DNA of 64,000 nt from CANMXU01 sp052030545 (GCF_052030545.1 NZ_JBPDIH010000004.1:434001-498000), one strand, 5' to 3'. Shown: positions 33,655-43,228, counted from the stretch's first letter. The notes: generated by a model from the sequence alone, not told the origin. Numbers and translations: made by a program.

Positions 33655-35292
33655 TTAGCGACTAAATTCAGAGCTTTCGCTCCACTTAGGCCACACATTT
33701 TCTTTTGAAAGCTCATAGCCAATTTCAAAAAATGCCTGCATATCTTGCACCGCACCTGATAAGTCCCAGTCGTCACTGTATTCATCACATAGGTTGTGAT
33801 AACACTTAGCTAAACGGGCACCTATTTTTTCGCGCAGCACTTTTGTCGCTTCATCGGCAGGCGTTTTACCGCTTTTAGCATAAAGGGCTGGAATGCCAAT
33901 ATTAGCAAAAGCAAAGTGATCAGAACGATAATAAATACCGGCTGCAGGACGAGGGTCGCCAGCAATCACACGACCTTGTTTTTCTGCAGCAACCGTTAAG
34001 TAGTTATCAAGCTCTGATTGTCCTAAACCATAAACAGAGACATCTTTACTGGCGCCATCAACATTTAAGGCATCCATGTTCAAATTAGCCACGGTTTTTG
34101 CAGCTGGAATAATCGGGTTAGCGGCATAAAACTTAGAACCTAACAAACCTTGCTCTTCAGCCGTTACCGCTAATACGGTAATTGAACGCTCTGGGCGTAC
34201 CGGCAGTTTTGCAAACGCTTCAGCCACTTCAATTAACGCTGCCGTACCTGAGGCGTTATCGACTGCGCCGTTATAAATTTGATCGCCGGTTAAGCTTTTA
34301 TCTATACCTAGGTGATCCCAATGGGCAGTATAAATAATGTGTTCATCCGCTTTTTTACTGCCCGGTAAAGTAGCAATAACATTGTATGATACCGACTCTT
34401 TTACCGTGTTTTTCACGGTAACCGATGCAGTTAAATCGCCCATATCAACATGGTAACTGCCTTGGGCGGCTTTGGCTTTGGCTTGTTCAAAGTTCAAACC
34501 CGCTTTAGCAAATAACTCTTTGGCAACATCGCTATTTACCCAACCTTCAACAGCAACGCGACCTTTGTTTTTATCTTCACGAACAAAACCAAATTGCGCG
34601 CCACTCCACGAATTTTCAACCACGCCCCAACCATAAGAAGCTGGCGCGGTTTCATGAATAATAATCGCACCTTCTGCGCCTTGGCGGCTAGCTTCTTCAT
34701 ATTTGTAGGTCCAGCGGCCATAGTAGGTCATCGCTTTACCATTAAAGATAGCTGGATCTTCGGTAGCAAAACCTGGGTCGTTAACTAACATCACCACGGT
34801 TTTACCTTTTACATCTAAGCCTTGGTAGTCATTCCAGTTATACTCTGGTGCGTTAACACCGTAGCCAACAAAGACTAATTCTGAATCTTTTAGCTGTTCG
34901 AATTCGCTAATGCGGCTAGAGCCCATCACCATTTCAGGACCATATTGATAGTCTTTACCGCCAATAGATAACGTCATATCAGGTGATGCTTCAATTGATA
35001 CCATAGGCACGGCTTGCAAAAAGCTATCGCCATTGCCCGGCTCAAAACCAACTGCCGTTAATTGTTTGGTTAAATAATCAAGCGTTAGCTCTTCGCCTTT
35101 ACTTGAAGGTGCGCGCCCTTCAAATTCGTCTGAAGCAAGCACTTTAATGTGCTCAGCAAGTTGCTCTTTGTTAATGCTGTTATAGCTTGCAGTAATGTCA
35201 GCCGCGCTGTTTTGGCTTACGGTGGTATCGCCCGCGCCACAACCTGTTAACGCTGCAGTTGCAAGCAAAGATAAACTTATAATTTTTTTCAT
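33655..35292 (-). CDS. M28-family metallopeptidase lipoprotein
   Basis: 545-aa zinc aminopeptidase-like protein. Lipoprotein signal with lipobox LTGC (MKKIISLSLLATAALTGC). A protease-associated (PA) domain with GYGVNAPEYNWNDYQGLDVK and GKTVVMLVNDPG is inserted before the catalytic domain. Zinc ligands and catalytic residues: AHWDHLGI, NGAVDNASGTAAL, TAEEQGLLGS, and NMDALN; a later His lies in YYRSDHFAFA. Membrane-anchored in the cell envelope; probably trims peptides for uptake. Monocistronic. Confidence 0.92.
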   Translation of the reverse strand: MKKIISLSLLATAALTGCGAGDTTVSQNSAADITASYNSINKEQLAEHIKVLASDEFEGRAPSSKGEELTLDYLTKQLTAVGFEPGNGDSFLQAVPMVSIEASPDMTLSIGGKDYQYGPEMVMGSSRISEFEQLKDSELVFVGYGVNAPEYNWNDYQGLDVKGKTVVMLVNDPGFATEDPAIFNGKAMTYYGRWTYKYEEASRQGAEGAIIIHETAPASYGWGVVENSWSGAQFGFVREDKNKGRVAVEGWVNSDVAKELFAKAGLNFEQAKAKAAQGSYHVDMGDLTASVTVKNTVKESVSYNVIATLPGSKKADEHIIYTAHWDHLGIDKSLTGDQIYNGAVDNASGTAALIEVAEAFAKLPVRPERSITVLAVTAEEQGLLGSKFYAANPIIPAAKTVANLNMDALNVDGASKDVSVYGLGQSELDNYLTVAAEKQGRVIAGDPRPAAGIYYRSDHFAFANIGIPALYAKSGKTPADEATKVLREKIGARLAKCYHNLCDEYSDDWDLSGAVQDMQAFFEIGYELSKENVWPKWSESSEFSR

Positions 35293-35641
35293 TATATTGA
35301 TGCTTTAATTCTAGTTAACGTGAAGGTAATGAGTATAAACGAATATTTTGTGGTTTTAATACTTTCAGTTGTTATACTCGTGTCACAAACGCCATTAGCC
35401 GCAAACTCAGCTTTACAGGCACACAAGTAAAATCACTTCGCTTACCTTAGCTTTCGCACAAGGTAACATACAATAATTGATTGATATCATAGAAGTAACA
35501 TTGATTTAGCGGTTAAATGTTATTGATAAATAGCAATAACATTTAACAAGTTTACTCACTTGGTTTGTTTCATTTTACTTGCTATGTTAACGATATATGA
35601 TCAGCCAATTTAAAGGCGCATTACGGTAAAAGGAATGAACT
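35293..35641. other. Intergenic region (349 bp)
   Basis: Divergent gap between the M28 gene and the small membrane protein. No ORF or clear regulatory palindrome; AAAGGAATG just before 35642 is the ribosome binding site of the next gene. Confidence 0.45.
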
Positions 35642-35896
35642 ATGCCAACGACTAAACACAAACGCAAAGCTACAGCTCATCATCATGTGAAAGTTGAAAA
35701 ACAGCCGGGAATGATTTCTTCACATCCACAAGCATTCATAGGTATAGGTGTGTTTTGTATTTTGTTAAGTATTGCTCTGTTAGCTTTTCAAGGTCATGAT
35801 AATGCGATGTTTGGCATCGCGATGTTATCACTTGTTGCCGGGGTGGTATTAACCTTTACCGCAAAAATAGCGTTAAGAAAGAAAAACAGTCATTAA
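35642..35896 (+). CDS. Small two-helix membrane protein of unknown function
   Basis: 84 aa. A basic, His-rich N-terminus (KHKRKATAHHHVK) is followed by two predicted transmembrane helices (about residues 31-49 and 54-75) and a basic tail RKKNSH. Good ribosome binding site AAAGGAATG. No known motif; the charge distribution suggests both ends are cytoplasmic. Convergent with the helicase gene. Confidence 0.65.
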   Translation: MPTTKHKRKATAHHHVKVEKQPGMISSHPQAFIGIGVFCILLSIALLAFQGHDNAMFGIAMLSLVAGVVLTFTAKIALRKKNSH

Positions 35897-35940
35897 CGTT
35901 AATGGTTTAACAATAAACCCTAGCTTAGTTAACTCAGCTA

Positions 35941-36000
35941 GGGTTAACTTAGCTCGGATTAACTAGGCTCGGGATAACTTAGCTCAGGTAAACTAGGCTC
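35941..36000. repeat. Four 15-bp tandem repeats
   Basis: Units GGGTTAACTTAGCTC, GGATTAACTAGGCTC, GGGATAACTTAGCTC, AGGTAAACTAGGCTC; units 1/3 and 2/4 are most alike, giving a 30-bp superperiod. It is preceded by an interrupted palindrome CCCTAGCT...AGCTAGGG (35918-35943). It lies 16 bp beyond the helicase stop. Confidence 0.85.
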
Positions 36001-36016
36001 AGCACGAAGAGACGAC

Positions 36017-37327
36017 TTAAGATTTGTTTAACCAAATATCGATATTTGCTTGGCTTAAGTTTTTACGTTTTTTCTTACCGCTACCTTCAGGTTTTGCCAT
36101 AGGTTTAAGCGCTTTTAAAAGCTCTGCCGTGATTATTTCATCCACTTCAAAACCTTCAACTTGCTCGCGTTCAAGGCGAATTTTATTTTTCTTTTCAATC
36201 ACTTTAAAATGATTATAGTCTTCATAATCAAGTAATGAAATGGCTAGGCCAACTTCACCAGCACGGCCACTTCGGCCAATGCGGTGCATGTAATCAGACG
36301 GGCTGCGTGGTAAATCAAAGTTGATCACCACAGGTAATTTTTCAATATCTAAACCACGGGCAGCGATATCGGTGGCGATAAGTACGTCAATTTCCCCTGA
36401 TTTGAAACCATCAAGCACCCTGCTTCGTGCGCCTTGGCCTTTATCGCCATGAAAAACTTCTGCGATAATGCCGCGTTTTGCCAGTTTTTCAGCAAGGTGT
36501 TTACAGCTATTTTTCGCATTCACAAAAATAAGCGCTTGTCGCCATAAATTGGTTTGAATTAAATGGGCAAGTACTTGTGTTTTCTCCCCTTTATTTACTG
36601 TGAAAGCACGTTGTACCAGCGTGCTAGCATCACGACTTTGCACCTGAACTTCAAGCGGGTTATTGAGTAAGTTTTGTGTTAATGCACTAACTTTTTCTGG
36701 AAAAGTAGCTGAAAACAATAGCGTTTGTTTAGCATTGGGTAGCAAAGCCAAAAGCTCTGTTAGCTCTTCGGTAAAACCTAAACTTAACATGCGATCTGCT
36801 TCATCAAGCACTAAGGTTTTTACGTTATCGAGTTTAACAGCGTTACTTGAAATTAAATCAAGTAAACGACCCGGCGTTGCAACAACAATGTCGGCACCAC
36901 CGCGTAACGCTAACATTTGTTTATTAGTTGATACCCCGCCAAACACCGCCAAAGTTTTAATCGCGCCGTTAAAATGAACCGCATAAGATTTAATGCTATC
37001 AGCCACTTGCTTGGCCAGTTCACGTGTAGGCACTAAAACAAGTCCAGTAACATAATTGCCTTTATCAGTTTTATCGGTAGCTTTTTGGCGCGCTGATAAT
37101 TTATCTATCTGTTGCAACAAAGGTAAAGCAAAAGTCGCCGTTTTACCTGAGCCGGTATTGGCACCGGCAATTAAATCACGGCCAGCTAATACGCCAGGAA
37201 TGGCTTGCGCTTGAATCGGCGTTGGTTGTTGATAGTTAAGTTCTGTTAATCGCGCTAGCAAGGGTTCAATAAGTCCAAGCTCGTTAAAACTGGCAGGCGA
37301 TTTATTTACAGTAGGGTCAGAAGTCAT
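36017..37327 (-). CDS. DEAD-box ATP-dependent RNA helicase
   Basis: 436 aa with all helicase motifs: Q motif (FNELGL...QQPTPIQAQAIP), Walker A ANTGSGKTATFALP, PTRELAKQ, TPGRLLDL, Walker B VLDEADRML, SAT in LLFSATFPEK, and the C-terminal lobe with ATDIAARGLDIEKL and HRIGRSGRAG. The length and the short basic tail (SGKKKRKN) fit the RhlE-like group, but I do not assign a specific symbol. It unwinds RNA in ribosome assembly or mRNA decay. Monocistronic. Confidence 0.93.
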   Translation of the reverse strand: MTSDPTVNKSPASFNELGLIEPLLARLTELNYQQPTPIQAQAIPGVLAGRDLIAGANTGSGKTATFALPLLQQIDKLSARQKATDKTDKGNYVTGLVLVPTRELAKQVADSIKSYAVHFNGAIKTLAVFGGVSTNKQMLALRGGADIVVATPGRLLDLISSNAVKLDNVKTLVLDEADRMLSLGFTEELTELLALLPNAKQTLLFSATFPEKVSALTQNLLNNPLEVQVQSRDASTLVQRAFTVNKGEKTQVLAHLIQTNLWRQALIFVNAKNSCKHLAEKLAKRGIIAEVFHGDKGQGARSRVLDGFKSGEIDVLIATDIAARGLDIEKLPVVINFDLPRSPSDYMHRIGRSGRAGEVGLAISLLDYEDYNHFKVIEKKNKIRLEREQVEGFEVDEIITAELLKALKPMAKPEGSGKKKRKNLSQANIDIWLNKS

Positions 37328-37453
37328 TAATCACAACGTTAAAAGCAAAAATAGTGGTCGCTATTTTAGCGTGTTTCGCTGCCATTACGTTAATTAAATC
37401 GTTCGAAAGTGTCGGTATCAGTGATTAACTTTTATTTCCAAATGACTTTTAGC

Positions 37454-37930
37454 TTATTTTTTACCTAGCGGGATCGCTCCGTCTTCGGTCACGGTAATGG
37501 TTGGCATAAACGGAATATCGATATCAATATCAGCTTTTAATTGATACGAAATATCTTGCCCTTGTTTAGACATTAGCGAGCGCAGCACTTTAAAACCACC
37601 AAATAAACTGGTGGAAACTGGCACAACAAAACGCGACTCACCAAAGGCTGCTGCGGTGGGAATATCAGCAGCGACGCCATGCGCTAAACTTTCACCGGCA
37701 ACATTTAATTGATAACTAATACCATTAATCGGCAATTCAAAATTATTAGGATTGGTCAGCTTTAGGCCAATTTCAAAGTTTTGTTCAAAGCCATTAGCGG
37801 GCAGCATTTTAAATGAAGTTACCTCAACACTAGGCTCTTTATAGTCTAAGTTCATCGACGCGCAGCCACTTAATATCCACAGTGATATAACAACATAGCA
37901 AACGAGAACCAATGTTTTAGCTAGGGGCAT
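37454..37930 (-). CDS. LEA type 2 / WHy-domain lipoprotein
   Basis: 158 aa with lipoprotein signal and lipobox LSGC (MPLAKTLVLVCYVVISLWILSGC). The mature part is one WHy/LEA_2 beta-sandwich: VTSFKMLPANGFEQNFEIGL, KLTNPNNFELPINGISYQLN (typical NPN motif) and ADIDIDIPFMPTITV. Such proteins are linked to stress tolerance in bacteria; the mechanism is unknown. It lies 126 bp upstream of the helicase on the same strand. Confidence 0.85.
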   Translation of the reverse strand: MPLAKTLVLVCYVVISLWILSGCASMNLDYKEPSVEVTSFKMLPANGFEQNFEIGLKLTNPNNFELPINGISYQLNVAGESLAHGVAADIPTAAAFGESRFVVPVSTSLFGGFKVLRSLMSKQGQDISYQLKADIDIDIPFMPTITVTEDGAIPLGKK

Positions 37931-38068
37931 TTTTTATTCCTTAAACTGATGTTAATTCGCTTTAATTATCGCCTTCAATTTAACGTATAAATAAAGCAAT
38001 TAGTATTCTTTTCCATCAAAGTGCTTCCCCTAAAATCGAAAAGAAAATGGAAAAGGAAATCGACACAT

Positions 38069-39205
38069 TTACTGAGCTTCAATCTTATGTGATTTTCTAG
38101 TAACCAAGTATCGCCAATAAAACTCGAGTGGTCCTTGGCTGAAAAATTTATCAATATAATAAGCAAGTGCCAATTGCACAGGAATAAATGCCAGCGCTAA
38201 TAAGAAGTAATGCGCCAAAGCAAATTCGTTATTCCACTGTGGAAAAATAAAACGCAATAACGTCGTCATCACTAACGATTGAAAGATATAAAAAGTCAGC
38301 GCTTTACGGCCTAATGCCGAAACCGACTGCACCAGCCAACTCGCGCTGATATAGTATTTTGATTTAAGCAACCAATGCCAAAATAACAAGGCCATCGCCA
38401 GCCCAGAAATTGACGACAAAACATCGGTCATAATTCCGGTAGTAAATACATCAAGTGTCACTAACAAATCCGCCAAAGAAAATACGAACGTTGCCAACAT
38501 TAAATTTATAAGCTGCTTTTTACTAAAGCCATGCTGCAGGGCACCTTGCCTATACAAAGCTATGCCGATGTACATTAGCCCACAAATATAAAACATAGAT
38601 AACAATGGAAAAGTAATAATATAAATGAAGGCATAACCGATGTTTTGTGCATACACATCTTGCAAGCTAAGTATAGCGACAAGGCTTTCATCTTCCGGAT
38701 AGTATGTCGTCACCCACCATAAAAGCAGCTCCAGTAAAATTTGAATTATCATGCCAATAGCAAAATATACACAGCCTCGTTTAAATAACTGTTCAGTGCT
38801 ATTTTCAAGGCGTTTTATCACCACTAGCCCGGCTAACGCATAAAGGATCAAAATATCGCCCGACCAAATAAAAATACAATGACTAAGACCAAACACGAGT
38901 AACCAATGTAATCGCGATTTTAAGGTCAATACAGCATTCAAACCTCGCTGTTGATAACGGGTAAACTGTAAATACAAGCCGATGCCAAAAAGCAAACAAA
39001 ACAAACTGCGAAACCTGCCATCAAGTAATACCGCTTGTAGTGCTAATACCCAATCATCAAAAGTAGAATCGACCGGAAATGGCGCTTCAGGATCTAATAA
39101 GCCCATATAAGCAAGGTTCATGGTTAACAAACCAAGTACCGCAATGCCTCTAAGAAAATCTAAATAGGGTAATCGGGGGCGTTCAATAGGCTGGAGAGCT
39201 TCCAT
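38069..39205 (-). CDS. DUF418 (YeiB-like) integral membrane protein
   Basis: 378 aa with eight to ten transmembrane helices. The N-terminal LDFLRGIAVLGLLTMNL and the middle FCLLFGIGLYLQ are the YeiB/DUF418 pattern (an acyltransferase-3-like membrane fold). The C-terminal DUF418 block has LGRKALTFYIFQSLVMTTLL and ends QGPLEFYWRYLVTRK, the usual GPLEWLWR-type ending. Substrate unknown; a transport or acyl-transfer role is inference. Confidence 0.9.
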   Translation of the reverse strand: MEALQPIERPRLPYLDFLRGIAVLGLLTMNLAYMGLLDPEAPFPVDSTFDDWVLALQAVLLDGRFRSLFCLLFGIGLYLQFTRYQQRGLNAVLTLKSRLHWLLVFGLSHCIFIWSGDILILYALAGLVVIKRLENSTEQLFKRGCVYFAIGMIIQILLELLLWWVTTYYPEDESLVAILSLQDVYAQNIGYAFIYIITFPLLSMFYICGLMYIGIALYRQGALQHGFSKKQLINLMLATFVFSLADLLVTLDVFTTGIMTDVLSSISGLAMALLFWHWLLKSKYYISASWLVQSVSALGRKALTFYIFQSLVMTTLLRFIFPQWNNEFALAHYFLLALAFIPVQLALAYYIDKFFSQGPLEFYWRYLVTRKSHKIEAQ

Positions 39206-39498
39206 ACTAAGCCTTTGTAATTATTTGAGTTATGCAACATAAATCAAATAGGTGCATTAATCAACTGCCGAGCAGCCTTGGTCGATTGAGATACAAAATA
39301 TAAGCTGTCAGCGCTTTGCCAGTACTGAAACAAAAGCTATCACAATCACTAAAAACAATTTCAATTAAATCGCCCTCGGCTCATTACTTTAAGCGAATAG
39401 TTCGCTATAATATCGCGCTTTAATTTTTCCGCGTTTGCTTAGCATAATAAACTTATCAAGCGAATAGCCACTAACTCCAGTTTCAACAGGTAACTAGC

Positions 39499-41079
39499 AT
39501 GTCTGTACAACAGCAGGAAGTCGACTTACGTAGAACGTTTGCGATTATTTCTCACCCGGATGCGGGTAAAACCACCATTACCGAGAAGGTATTACTTTTT
39601 GGTCAAGCTTTGCAAAAAGCCGGTACGGTAAAAGGTAAAAAATCAGGCCAACATGCCAAGTCTGACTGGATGGAAATGGAAAAAGACCGTGGTATTTCAA
39701 TTACCACCTCGGTCATGCAGTTCCCTTACAACGACTGTTTAGTGAACCTACTTGATACTCCAGGCCATGAAGATTTCTCGGAAGATACTTACCGTACCTT
39801 AACCGCGGTAGACTCATGCTTAATGGTGATTGACGTAGCAAAAGGTGTTGAAGCACGTACCATTAAATTAATGGAAGTTACTCGCTTGCGTGATACGCCC
39901 ATTATTACTTTCATGAACAAAATGGACCGCGATGTGCGTGATCCGATGGAAGTAATGGACGAAGTTGAAGACGTATTAAAAATTAAGTGTGCCCCTATTA
40001 CTTGGCCAATTGGCATGGGTAAAGAATTTAAAGGCGTGTACAACTTATTAACCGACGAAACCATTTTATACGCAACCGGCCAAGGCCACACCATTCAAGA
40101 AAAGCGTGTTATTAAAGGCATTGATAATCCAGAGCTTGATGAAGCGATTGGTAATTACGCCGACGATTTTCGTGAAGAGTTAGAGCTTGTGCAAGGCGCT
40201 TCTCATGAATTTGACCTTGATGAGTTTTTAAAAGGTGAATTAACGCCGGTATTTTTTGGTACCGCATTAGGTAACTTTGGCGTAGACCATATGCTAGATG
40301 GTTTAACAAAGTGGGCACCTAAGCCATTACCGCGTATGACTGATACCCGCGAAGTAAAAGCTGAAGAAGAAAAGTTCTCAGGTTTTGTCTTTAAAATTCA
40401 AGCCAATATGGATCCGAAACATCGTGACCGTATTGCTTTCATGCGTATTTGTTCGGGCAAGTATGAAAAAGGCATGAAAATGAAACAAGTACGCATTGGC
40501 AAAGACGTAAAAATAGCCGATGCGGTTACCTTTATGGCCGGCGATCGTTCTAACGTAGAACAAGCCTTTGCGGGTGATATTATTGGTTTACATAACCACG
40601 GCAGTATTCAAATTGGCGATACCTTTACCGCCGGTGAAAATATGAAATTTAGCGGCATTCCAAACTTTGCCCCTGAAATGTTCCGCCGTATTCGCCTGCG
40701 CGACCCGTTAAAAGCCAAGCAATTGCAAAAAGGTTTGATTCAGTTATCAGAAGAAGGTGCCGTGCAAGTATTTCGTCCAATGGCCAATAACGACATGATC
40801 GTTGGCGCCGTTGGTGTATTGCAGTTTGAAGTAGTTGTTCAGCGCTTAAAAACAGAATATAACGTTGATGCGATTTACGAGCCGATAAGTGTGGCAACAG
40901 CGCGCTGGTGTACCTGTGATGATGAACGCACCTTAGATCAGTTTAAGAAGAAAGCGTCTGATAACTTAGCGTTAGATGGTGGTGATAACTTAACTTATAT
41001 TGCGCCAACTATGGTGAATTTGTCGTTGGCGCAGGAGCGTCATCCTGACATCACTTTCCACAAAACACGTGAGCACTAA
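39499..41079 (+). CDS. prfC: Peptide chain release factor 3
   Basis: GTPase that removes RF1/RF2 from the ribosome after termination. 526 aa (E. coli 529). G1 SHPDAGKTTITEKVL, switch region GISITTSVMQF, G3 DTPGHEDFSEDTYRTL and G4 MNKMDRD are visible; the RF3-specific C-terminal part has RRIRLRDPLKAKQLQKGL and FEVVVQRLKTEYNVD. No strong Shine-Dalgarno sequence precedes the ATG (CAGGTAACTAGC). No classical terminator follows; a 6-bp hairpin CTTAGT/ACTAAG sits at 41137-41150. Confidence 0.97.
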   Translation: MSVQQQEVDLRRTFAIISHPDAGKTTITEKVLLFGQALQKAGTVKGKKSGQHAKSDWMEMEKDRGISITTSVMQFPYNDCLVNLLDTPGHEDFSEDTYRTLTAVDSCLMVIDVAKGVEARTIKLMEVTRLRDTPIITFMNKMDRDVRDPMEVMDEVEDVLKIKCAPITWPIGMGKEFKGVYNLLTDETILYATGQGHTIQEKRVIKGIDNPELDEAIGNYADDFREELELVQGASHEFDLDEFLKGELTPVFFGTALGNFGVDHMLDGLTKWAPKPLPRMTDTREVKAEEEKFSGFVFKIQANMDPKHRDRIAFMRICSGKYEKGMKMKQVRIGKDVKIADAVTFMAGDRSNVEQAFAGDIIGLHNHGSIQIGDTFTAGENMKFSGIPNFAPEMFRRIRLRDPLKAKQLQKGLIQLSEEGAVQVFRPMANNDMIVGAVGVLQFEVVVQRLKTEYNVDAIYEPISVATARWCTCDDERTLDQFKKKASDNLALDGGDNLTYIAPTMVNLSLAQERHPDITFHKTREH

Positions 41080-41243
41080 ATTTGGCGTTGTAAATTTCGT
41101 TTTATCGGCATTATTTTAATCTTTTTGTTTGTCACTTAGTGAACTAAGCTCCTACACAAAAATATTAAAATGCTTTGCTAAAACATCATTTACTTAGCCA
41201 AATGATATAAAGTACTTTTATAAAGACAAAAATTAAATTTTAT

Positions 41244-41349
41244 AACTAGCTGCGAAATAACTTCTTTGTCGCAGTTAGTTGGTTCAAACTTAAAGAAGTA
41301 ACACGGAGCATGCACGGCATGTGAGTATTACTGATGCGAAGTTTGGGCC
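41244..41349 (+). ncRNA. Structured leader upstream of argS (candidate cis-regulatory RNA)
   Basis: Two abutting stems. Stem I: AACTAGCTGCGA (41244-41255) pairs fully with TCGCAGTTAGTT (41269-41280), one G-U. Stem II: GGTTCAAACTT (41281-41291) pairs with AAGTTTGGGCC (41339-41349), two U-G. Inside stem II a second hairpin forms, AGTAA/TTACT then GCATGC/GCATGT with an ACG loop. It ends 27 bp before argS; a six-codon frame MKKSY-stop (41358-41375) lies between. No known riboswitch class is recognised. Confidence 0.5.
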
Positions 41350-41376
41350 AAATAACAATGAAAAAGAGTTATTGAA

Positions 41377-43128
41377 ATGAATATTAAAGAAATACTTGCC
41401 GAAAGAGTCGTTGCTGCCATGGTTGCAGCCGGTTTACCAGAAGATACTAACCCTGCGGTTAGCCTTTCTAGCCGACCAAACTTTGGTGATTACCAAGCCA
41501 ATGGCGTAATGGGCGCGGCGAAAAAATTAAAAACTAACCCACGCGAATTAGCTACCAAGGTTGTTGAAAACCTAGACTTAGACGGCATTGCTGAAAAAGT
41601 TGAATTGGCAGGTCCTGGTTTTATTAATATTCACCTTGATCAAAGCTGGTTAGCTGCTCAGTTAGCCAATATTCGCGGCGATGAAAAATTAGGTGTTGCT
41701 CAGCGCGGGTCTGAAGGCCAAGCCAAAGCTCAAAACGTCGTGGTTGACTACTCTGCGCCAAACCTTGCTAAAGAAATGCACGTCGGCCATTTACGTTCCA
41801 CCATTATTGGTGACGCAGTTGTGCGCGCCTTAGAGTTTCGTGGCGATAAGGTTATTCGTCAAAACCACATGGGCGATTGGGGCACACAATTTGGTATGTT
41901 ACTCGCGCATTTAAGCGACAAGTTAAGCACCAATGAAGTAGCTGAAACGGCATTAGCTGATTTAGAAAACTTCTACCGTGAAGCTAAAATTCGTTTTGAC
42001 GACGAAGAAGGCTTTGCCGATCGCGCCCGTGATTTTGTCGTAAAACTGCAAGGCGGCGATAAAGACTGTTTAGTATTGTGGAAACTGTTCATCGACATTT
42101 CTATCAAGCACAGCGAAGACATTTACGAAAAGTTAAATGTTACCTTAACTCGTGACGACATTATGGGTGAAAGTGCCTACAACCCTGACTTGCCAAAAGT
42201 GATTGACGAGTTAATGGCAAAAAATATCGCCGTTGAAGATCAAGGCGCACGCGTAGTTTTCATTGAAGAAATGGCCAACAAAAATGGCGACCCTTCGGTA
42301 TTTATCGTGCAAAAATCTGGCGGCGGCTATTTATATGCCACTACCGATTTATCAGCCTGTCGTTACCGTAGCGGTGAATTAAATGCTGATCGCATTATTA
42401 TTTTCACCGATGCTCGCCAAGCGCTGCATTTCCAACAAGTTGAAATGGTTGCTCGTAAAGCAGGTTTCTTACCAGAGCGCGTTGGTTACGATCACTGCCC
42501 GTTTGGCATGATGATGGGTGACGACGGTAAGCCATTTAAAACTCGTACTGGCGGCACCATTAAACTGGCAGAATTATTAGATGAAGCAGTGAGCCGTGCT
42601 AGCGATTTAATTGCTGAGAAAAATCCAGATTACAGCCCTGAAAAATTAAGCGAAATTGCTGAGAAAGTCGGTATTGGCGCGGTGAAATTTGCCGATTTAT
42701 CAAAAAACCGTACCAGCGATTATATTTTCAACTGGAAAACCATGCTGAGCTTTGAAGGCGCTACCGCCCCTTACTTACAATACGCCTATTCTCGTATTCA
42801 AAGTATCTTCACCAAAGCTGAATTTGATACCAACAGCACGGGTGTTATCTCGATAGTTGAACCACAAGAAAAAGCGCTCGCGTTAAAGTTATTACAACTT
42901 GAAGATGTTATTGATGCTGTGATCAGCGAATGTACGCCTAACTTGTTATGTAACTACTTATACGAACTTGCTAGCTTATACATGACCTTCTACGAAGCCT
43001 GCCCAATTTTAAAAGACGGCATTTCTGATGATGTTAAGCAATCACGTTTAGCGCTTTGCGCCTTAATTTCTGACACCTTAAAGCAAGGTTTAGATATTTT
43101 AGGCATTGAAGTGATGGAAAGAATGTAG
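41377..43128 (+). CDS. argS: Arginyl-tRNA synthetase
   Basis: Class I synthetase that charges tRNA-Arg. 583 aa (E. coli 577). The N-terminal Add1 domain covers about residues 1-110. The HIGH motif is present as HVGH in SAPNLAKEMHVGHLRSTIIG, followed by HMGDWGTQFGML. Catalytic-core blocks are YLYATTDLSACRYR, FTDARQALHFQQ and MMGDDGKPFKTRTGGT (KMSKS equivalent, degenerate as usual in ArgRS). It ends with the anticodon-binding helical domain, LGIEVMERM. Weak ribosome binding site; the preceding leader is strongly structured. Confidence 0.97.
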   Translation: MNIKEILAERVVAAMVAAGLPEDTNPAVSLSSRPNFGDYQANGVMGAAKKLKTNPRELATKVVENLDLDGIAEKVELAGPGFINIHLDQSWLAAQLANIRGDEKLGVAQRGSEGQAKAQNVVVDYSAPNLAKEMHVGHLRSTIIGDAVVRALEFRGDKVIRQNHMGDWGTQFGMLLAHLSDKLSTNEVAETALADLENFYREAKIRFDDEEGFADRARDFVVKLQGGDKDCLVLWKLFIDISIKHSEDIYEKLNVTLTRDDIMGESAYNPDLPKVIDELMAKNIAVEDQGARVVFIEEMANKNGDPSVFIVQKSGGGYLYATTDLSACRYRSGELNADRIIIFTDARQALHFQQVEMVARKAGFLPERVGYDHCPFGMMMGDDGKPFKTRTGGTIKLAELLDEAVSRASDLIAEKNPDYSPEKLSEIAEKVGIGAVKFADLSKNRTSDYIFNWKTMLSFEGATAPYLQYAYSRIQSIFTKAEFDTNSTGVISIVEPQEKALALKLLQLEDVIDAVISECTPNLLCNYLYELASLYMTFYEACPILKDGISDDVKQSRLALCALISDTLKQGLDILGIEVMERM

Positions 43129-43137
43129 CTAATAAAA

Positions 43138-43228
43138 GTTGCAAGCTGTAAGTTAAAAGCTACAAGTAACAAGCTAAAAGCGGGAAGTTGTAAGTAACAA
43201 GCTAAAAGCTTCAGGCGACAAGCAAACA
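43138..43228. repeat. Degenerate heptad array, 13 units, after argS
   Basis: Thirteen 7-bp units in perfect phase: GTTGCAA, GCTGTAA, GTTAAAA, GCTACAA, GTAACAA, GCTAAAA and so on. Consensus G-Y-N-N-N-A-A in argS direction. It lies between the argS stop (43128) and the terminator (43231). Confidence 0.93.
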
